From NCBI RefSeq assembly GCF_000003605.2, contig NW_003151256.1, positions 394,794-405,046 of the forward strand: 10,253 nt of DNA. The letters are read 5' to 3'. The notes beneath the pieces were generated by a model. That model was not told the DNA's origin, searched no databases, and saw only the letters and a list, made by a program, of their open reading frames with translations. This DNA is from Saccoglossus kowalevskii (Eukaryota > Hemichordata > Enteropneusta > Harrimaniidae). The position numbers and the translations under genes were made by a program. Below, piece after piece: positions 7,891 to 10,253 of the stretch; positions within the stretch are counted from its first letter, which is position 1, and every line of letters begins with the position of its first letter.

Positions 7891-9730
7891 GTAAGTGTCA
7901 TATTTGATTACCTTAACAGAATTGCATGTAGGTAATTTATTCTGACATACAATCAATTAAACACACCAAATACACATATACAGTCATATATCACATTAAT
8001 ATATATTGTATTTCTATATTAATGTGATCGCAAATGTTTAAGGAGGTCTGGAGTTCAGTGGTTGTTGTTTTTAACGACCAACAACAAGACAAAGGCATGT
8101 TAAGCACATAGTGATCACTTCCATGTGAGTTTTTATTATGTATGTGTCCATTTCACTGATATGTACATGTTTTACGTCATTCTAAAGATAATGCTGTTTG
8201 TATTTGTGCCATACATATGGGCAGTTCCGGAAAACAAAACAGTGAAATCACATTTGATATCCATATACTGGGTAACAAATATCTCTGTACAGTAAATCGA
8301 TTGGTCCAAGTAAGCAGATTGAACGTTTGACACCATGGCTGTCAATCCCAAATTACATTGAGTTATTTTACAATATTTCCTCCGAGGAAGTGTTATGAGA
8401 TATAGTAATTCGAAAAATCTTGCTAGTTTAAGGAATCTAACTCAACCCACAGATAGTAATCAACTACCAACGAATTCTCGAAACCATAGGCATATTTATT
8501 GCTCGATTTCTAATGGCATGTGATATTGAGATTCATGAACCGTGGTTACTCATGCAAATGGACAACACGTTCTAAACATGCACTCACAAAGTGCAGAACA
8601 ACTGGAAATTCCATTCGTTTAATAAATCTGAACGCGTAGGGTAAATTATGGGATATATTTTTTTCCGGAGTTAAAGCACAACGATGCCATATATAGCAAG
8701 TCACATGTGAGGCACAATTAATGTTTCTTCATGGTTCTCATAAAATAGTCATCAGTTTAGATGTATGTGATTATTTAAATTACGTGTAATATAATAAATC
8801 TATGACTTCATTTTTCTTCAATTCATGCATGTTAATGTGTCTATTAGTGTCAATTGTGGCGCCGACAATTAACAAATGACAAAACAAAATAATCTGTGTA
8901 GATATATATGTACTCAACGTGTATCTTTACATTCATCATATTTCTTGAGTAATAACGTACATACATATGTACATTGTTGTTTATATGTTATATATTTATT
9001 TACTTTAGCCAGTTAATATCAGTATGAAAAGCGAAACCCCACATCGAAAACAACAACAAGCAGCAGTTATTAGTAGTACCACATCTACACCCCAGACATA
9101 CATTGAGAGGACAACGAACCAGACTCTGCCAATCAAACAAACATTTTTGTTTCCACTCCAAAGGTATGGTTGTGGAGGACATAACACCCAATACAGTAAT
9201 TTTCTAAATGCAATTATGATGGCATACCTGACAAACAGAACAATAGTTCTGGCACCTTTCTTCACACTTGGATCGTCAATGCGCCCAGCGCTGAGAGGTC
9301 GTCCGAAACTCTTCAACGCGGTATTCGATGGAACTCGTTTAGGTGAACTTCTTCCTGTGGCTTCGGTTGAACAATTCAAGGAGCGCTGTGACGGTAATAT
9401 CACGGTGATTGCTTGGACCCAGGCAGGATACCAAGAGACATTGGTGAAAGTTAATCGTGCATATCACATCGCATTTCCGAAGGCAAATAATATTATATCT
9501 TTGGAGAATATACGTGATGTTATGCAACTTGAAAACATGATTGGACAAAATCCATGCTTAGTGTACTACAGACCCCATGAGTATCGATTTGAAGGATTTC
9601 CTGTGAATATGCATAGATTTCTTATAAGATCCGAGGTAATTCGCAACACTACAACTAATATAATACAGAACTTGTTCCAAGGAAAACCATATCTGGGTCT
9701 CCACTGGAGGAACAAGACAACGGAATACAA
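7747..9730 (+). CDS. Gene B: O-fucosyltransferase-like type II membrane protein (2 exons found, 3' incomplete)
   Basis: Paralogue of gene A on the opposite strand, divergently transcribed. Segments 7747-7890 and 9009-9730 join at a phase 0 intron of 1,118 bases to give 288 residues and a 2-base overhang. Landmarks are a signal anchor (residues about 4-22), a stem rich in Q, S and T, a glycine-rich loop RYGCGG (100-105), NRTIVLAPFF (124-133), paired cysteines (in ERCDG and QNPCL), YRPHEY, and GKPYLGLHWRNKTTEY ending at residue 288. The predicted role is luminal transfer of fucose from GDP-fucose, inferred from the family; donor and acceptor are untested. One glycine of the loop found in gene A is cysteine here. 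The remaining exons, equivalent to gene A exons 3 and 4 onward, are not found in the 523 bases left and must lie beyond the right edge. Confidence 0.83.
7891..9008 (+). other. Intron 1 of gene B (phase 0)
   Basis: 1,118-bp intron from GTAAGT to TTTACTTTAG. It contains the 14-bp inverted repeat at 7990-8028 and otherwise AT-rich sequence with no recognised coding or RNA content. Confidence 0.75.
7990..8028. repeat. Perfect 14-bp inverted repeat with 11-base loop
   Basis: ATCACATTAATATA (7990-8003) is repeated as its exact reverse complement at 8015-8028. It lies 100 bp into intron 1 of gene B. It could be a hairpin, a MITE remnant or chance AT-rich symmetry; GTGAT/ATCAC at the outer ends makes pure AT chance less likely. 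Confidence 0.85.
9009..9730 (+). CDS. Gene B exon 2: N-terminal half of O-fucosyltransferase-like domain
   Basis: The exon has 240 codons plus 2 bases. The acceptor TTTATTTACTTTAG|CCA opens it in phase 0 with PVNIS and then the ATG at 9024, which is internal. A second AG four bases later would break the phase. The product aligns with gene A exon 2 throughout: glycine-rich loop, NRTI-L-PFF, the paired cysteines, YRPHEY and an end at HWRNKTTEY. It differs by a longer loop after PFF (GSSMRPALRGRP) and by WTQAGYQ where gene A has WDGDEDAY. Sequons NIS, NQT, NRT, NIT, NTT and NKT are visible. The donor is TACAA|GTGAGT, phase 2, at exactly the same codon as in gene A; the TGA in the donor is not a real stop. 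Confidence 0.92.
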
Positions 9731-10002
9731 GTGAGTCACACCCGATAATGCAATCAAAATTTCTAAGATATGTTTAGATGGTATAGGTAACAATGCTATT
9801 TTAACAAAACACAAGATAAAAATGACAAAAGATTGATATCATGAGCTCCAATAAATAATCATGTGACACTTGCGAAACCAAGCTTTTTAGAAAAAAAGGC
9901 TATGGAATATCCGCACCACCACCTTGTGCTAGATTGAAAAACACAGATAAGAATGATAACTTTAACTTGAAGTTGAGATTTATTTGGAGAAAAGACATAT
10001 AA
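9731..10002 (+). other. Start of intron 2 of gene B (phase 2)
   Basis: Begins with GTGAGT at 9731 and contains no exon equivalent to gene A exon 3. The minisatellite starts at 10003, and the intron runs past the window. Confidence 0.7.
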
Positions 10003-10253
10003 TCAGATGTCACAGAGATTACATGAGATGATCAGATACGGAAACTCAGATGTCACAGAGATTACATGAGTTGATCAGTTAGGAAACTCAGATGTCACAG
10101 AGATTACATGAGATGATCAGAGAGGGAACTCAGATGTCACAGAGATTACATGAGATGATCAGATAGGGACACTCAGATGTCACAGAGAATACATGAGATG
10201 ATCAGTTAGGGAACTCAGATGTCACAGAGATTACATGAGTTGATCAGTTAGGG
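10003..10253. repeat. 42/43-bp minisatellite, at least 6 copies, open at the right edge
   Basis: Units start at 10003, 10046, 10088, 10130, 10173 and 10215, with lengths 43, 42, 42, 43, 42 and at least 39. The core TCAGATGTCACAGAGATTAC is identical in five copies and carries one change in the fifth. Each unit continues ATGAG(A/T)TGATCAG and a variable tail (ATACGGAAAC, TTAGGAAAC, AGAGGGAAC and so on). The array has no spacers. It lies in the presumed second intron of gene B and continues past the window. Confidence 0.95.

Noticed and set aside
9005-9403. 132-residue minus-strand frame
   Set aside because: Antisense shadow of gene B exon 2.
10003-10253. CRISPR array
   Set aside because: The repeats are directly adjacent with no unique spacers, and the context is a eukaryotic intron.

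Overview
This is nuclear DNA from an animal, most likely an invertebrate. It is AT-rich by eye. It carries spliced genes with GT-AG introns of 178 to about 1,600 bases, a decayed LINE, microsatellites and a minisatellite. Nothing fixes the phylum, and no bacterial, organellar or viral gene organisation is present.

The main content is two related genes arranged head to head, both predicted to encode type II Golgi/ER membrane enzymes of the GDP-fucose protein O-fucosyltransferase superfamily (PF10250-like). Gene A, on the minus strand, has four recognisable exons: 4443-4282, 2665-1953, 1414-1240 and 1061-923. They join in frame to about 396 residues, and the C-terminal exon or exons lie beyond the left edge or were not recognised. 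Gene B, on the plus strand, has two recognisable exons (7747-7890 and 9009-9730) and runs off the right edge. In both genes the first coding exon encodes a short cytoplasmic tip and signal anchor and ends in a phase 0 intron. The second exon encodes the N-terminal half of the catalytic domain and ends in a phase 2 intron directly after the shared motif HWRNKTTEY. Identical intron positions and phases with strongly diverged protein sequence indicate an old inverted duplication.

Between the two start codons lie about 3.3 kb of shared upstream DNA. It holds a 5'-truncated LINE reverse-transcriptase fragment (about 5160-5665) with a frameshift and three stops. It also holds several good matches to bilaterian regulatory motifs: two CTCF-like sites in convergent orientation on either side of the LINE fragment, a perfect GTCACGTGAC palindrome, and a CRE, CCAAT and CACGTG cluster. 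These are motif matches only.

Other structure includes a retroposon-like (AAT)n tail in intron 1 of gene A, a perfect 14-bp inverted repeat in intron 1 of gene B, a hairpin in intron 2 of gene A, and a 42/43-bp minisatellite of six copies running into the right edge inside gene B. No new multi-gene system is evident. The most useful result is the divergent paralogous glycosyltransferase pair and its exon structure, including two short exons that simple ORF calling does not delimit.
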